From: Nemertoderma westbladi
Lineage: Eukaryota > Xenacoelomorpha > Nemertodermatida > Nemertodermatidae
Reading direction: 5' to 3'
DNA length: 33,559 nt
Assembly: GCA_032718475.1 (NCBI GenBank)
Contig: JAUCBJ010008454.1
Span: 1 to 33,559 of the forward strand
Shown: in pieces, positions 33,164 through 33,559 of the stretch
How the letters are laid out: every line of letters starts with the position of its first letter
Position numbering within the stretch: position 1 is the stretch's first letter
The notes under the pieces: generated by a model
Database searches by the model: none
Told to the model about the DNA's origin: nothing
Seen by the model: the letters and a program-made list of their open reading frames with translations, nothing else
Position numbers and translations under genes: made by a program

Positions 33164-33420
33164 TTAGATGCCTGTAGTTTTTAGACCCCACCCACGTAAA
33201 CTAGGCTTTAGATACTTAGGATATTTAGTACCCTGAAGACTTTCCTTAATAGGCTGTCCACCTTGCTTATACTCCCGTTGGGGACACCAAAGTACATGAG
33301 CGAGCAAGGGCTGATCCTCACGACGAAAGTAATGTCCTGCGCAGCGGAGGCGGTTCCGATTAAGTGCCAAGCTTGGGGGTCTACTGAGAAACCTCCACGC
33401 TTTAGGGACTGAGAGTAGCG
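33164..33420 (-). mobile_element. LINE 3'-end fragment inside the GPCR intron
   Basis: The minus strand reads LNRNRLRCAGHYFRREDQP and HVLWCPQRE, matching the tail of the copy at 31021-31440 (RLRFAGHCFRRED, LVLWQPHG). It is more diverged than the other copies and truncated on both sides. Confidence 0.7.
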
Positions 33421-33559
33421 AAAAAGGGGTCTTTAGATATCAGGTGAATTTAGATATCAGGACTATTTATTAGACTTTTACAATATTAGATATAATAATG
33501 TAATAAGTCAACTAACTTTTTATGAACATTTATTGACAATACTAAAGTCAATAGAACAA

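Overview
The window looks like nuclear DNA of an invertebrate metazoan. It is AT-rich, gene-poor and crowded with repeats. It carries a first exon of a rhodopsin-type receptor ending in a canonical GTAAGT donor, an immunoglobulin-domain membrane protein with signal peptide, decayed LINE retrotransposons, minisatellites and tRNA-like relics. I cannot name the species from sequence alone.

Positions 456-6604 (minus strand) hold part of a Polinton/Maverick or adintovirus-like element. In transcription order it has a 348-residue protein I do not recognise, a protein-primed family B DNA polymerase (PolB), and a 181-residue protein whose start overlaps the PolB end. The small protein reads as a two-repeat TATA-binding-protein (TBP) fold and keeps all four DNA-intercalating phenylalanine positions. 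PolB is one reading frame broken by a single TGA. Polymerase motifs A, B and C are intact, but two of its three exonuclease motifs have lost a catalytic acid. A 550-base gap ahead of PolB contains repeated units with octamer-like cores and a TATA stretch. No integrase, packaging ATPase, protease or capsid gene and no terminal inverted repeat is visible, so the element is partial or truncated here.

Positions 6605-7763 are non-coding and include a 95-base tandem repeat and a likely promoter. Positions 7764-9147 (plus strand) carry an unrecognised, CpG-rich gene with a Cys/His-rich centre and a strongly basic tail, broken by one in-frame TGA and one frame change at a T run. Its composition differs from the element to its left.

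Positions 9148-14738 are mostly non-coding: a palindrome, a relict mobile-element protein (about 10480-10860), a 20-base and a 51-base tandem array, a stem-loop and a (TTG)39 microsatellite. An apparently intact intronless gene for a five-Ig-domain type I membrane protein lies at 14739-16643.

The right half is repeat territory. It has a decayed LINE (18690-20776), a LINE 3'-end fragment (about 21360-21690), and a 21-base minisatellite of roughly 88 units (25516-27366) with a smaller related block at 24421-24530, separated by a segment of about 980 bases with inverted ends. A second 5'-truncated LINE (27945-29248) sits between 66/76-base direct repeats, and further LINE fragments lie on the minus strand. 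The first coding exon of a class A GPCR is at 31931-32361, and its intron runs on past it. The mobile genes and the two host-type genes show no functional link; the only apparent working module is the PolB/TBP-like/unknown trio.
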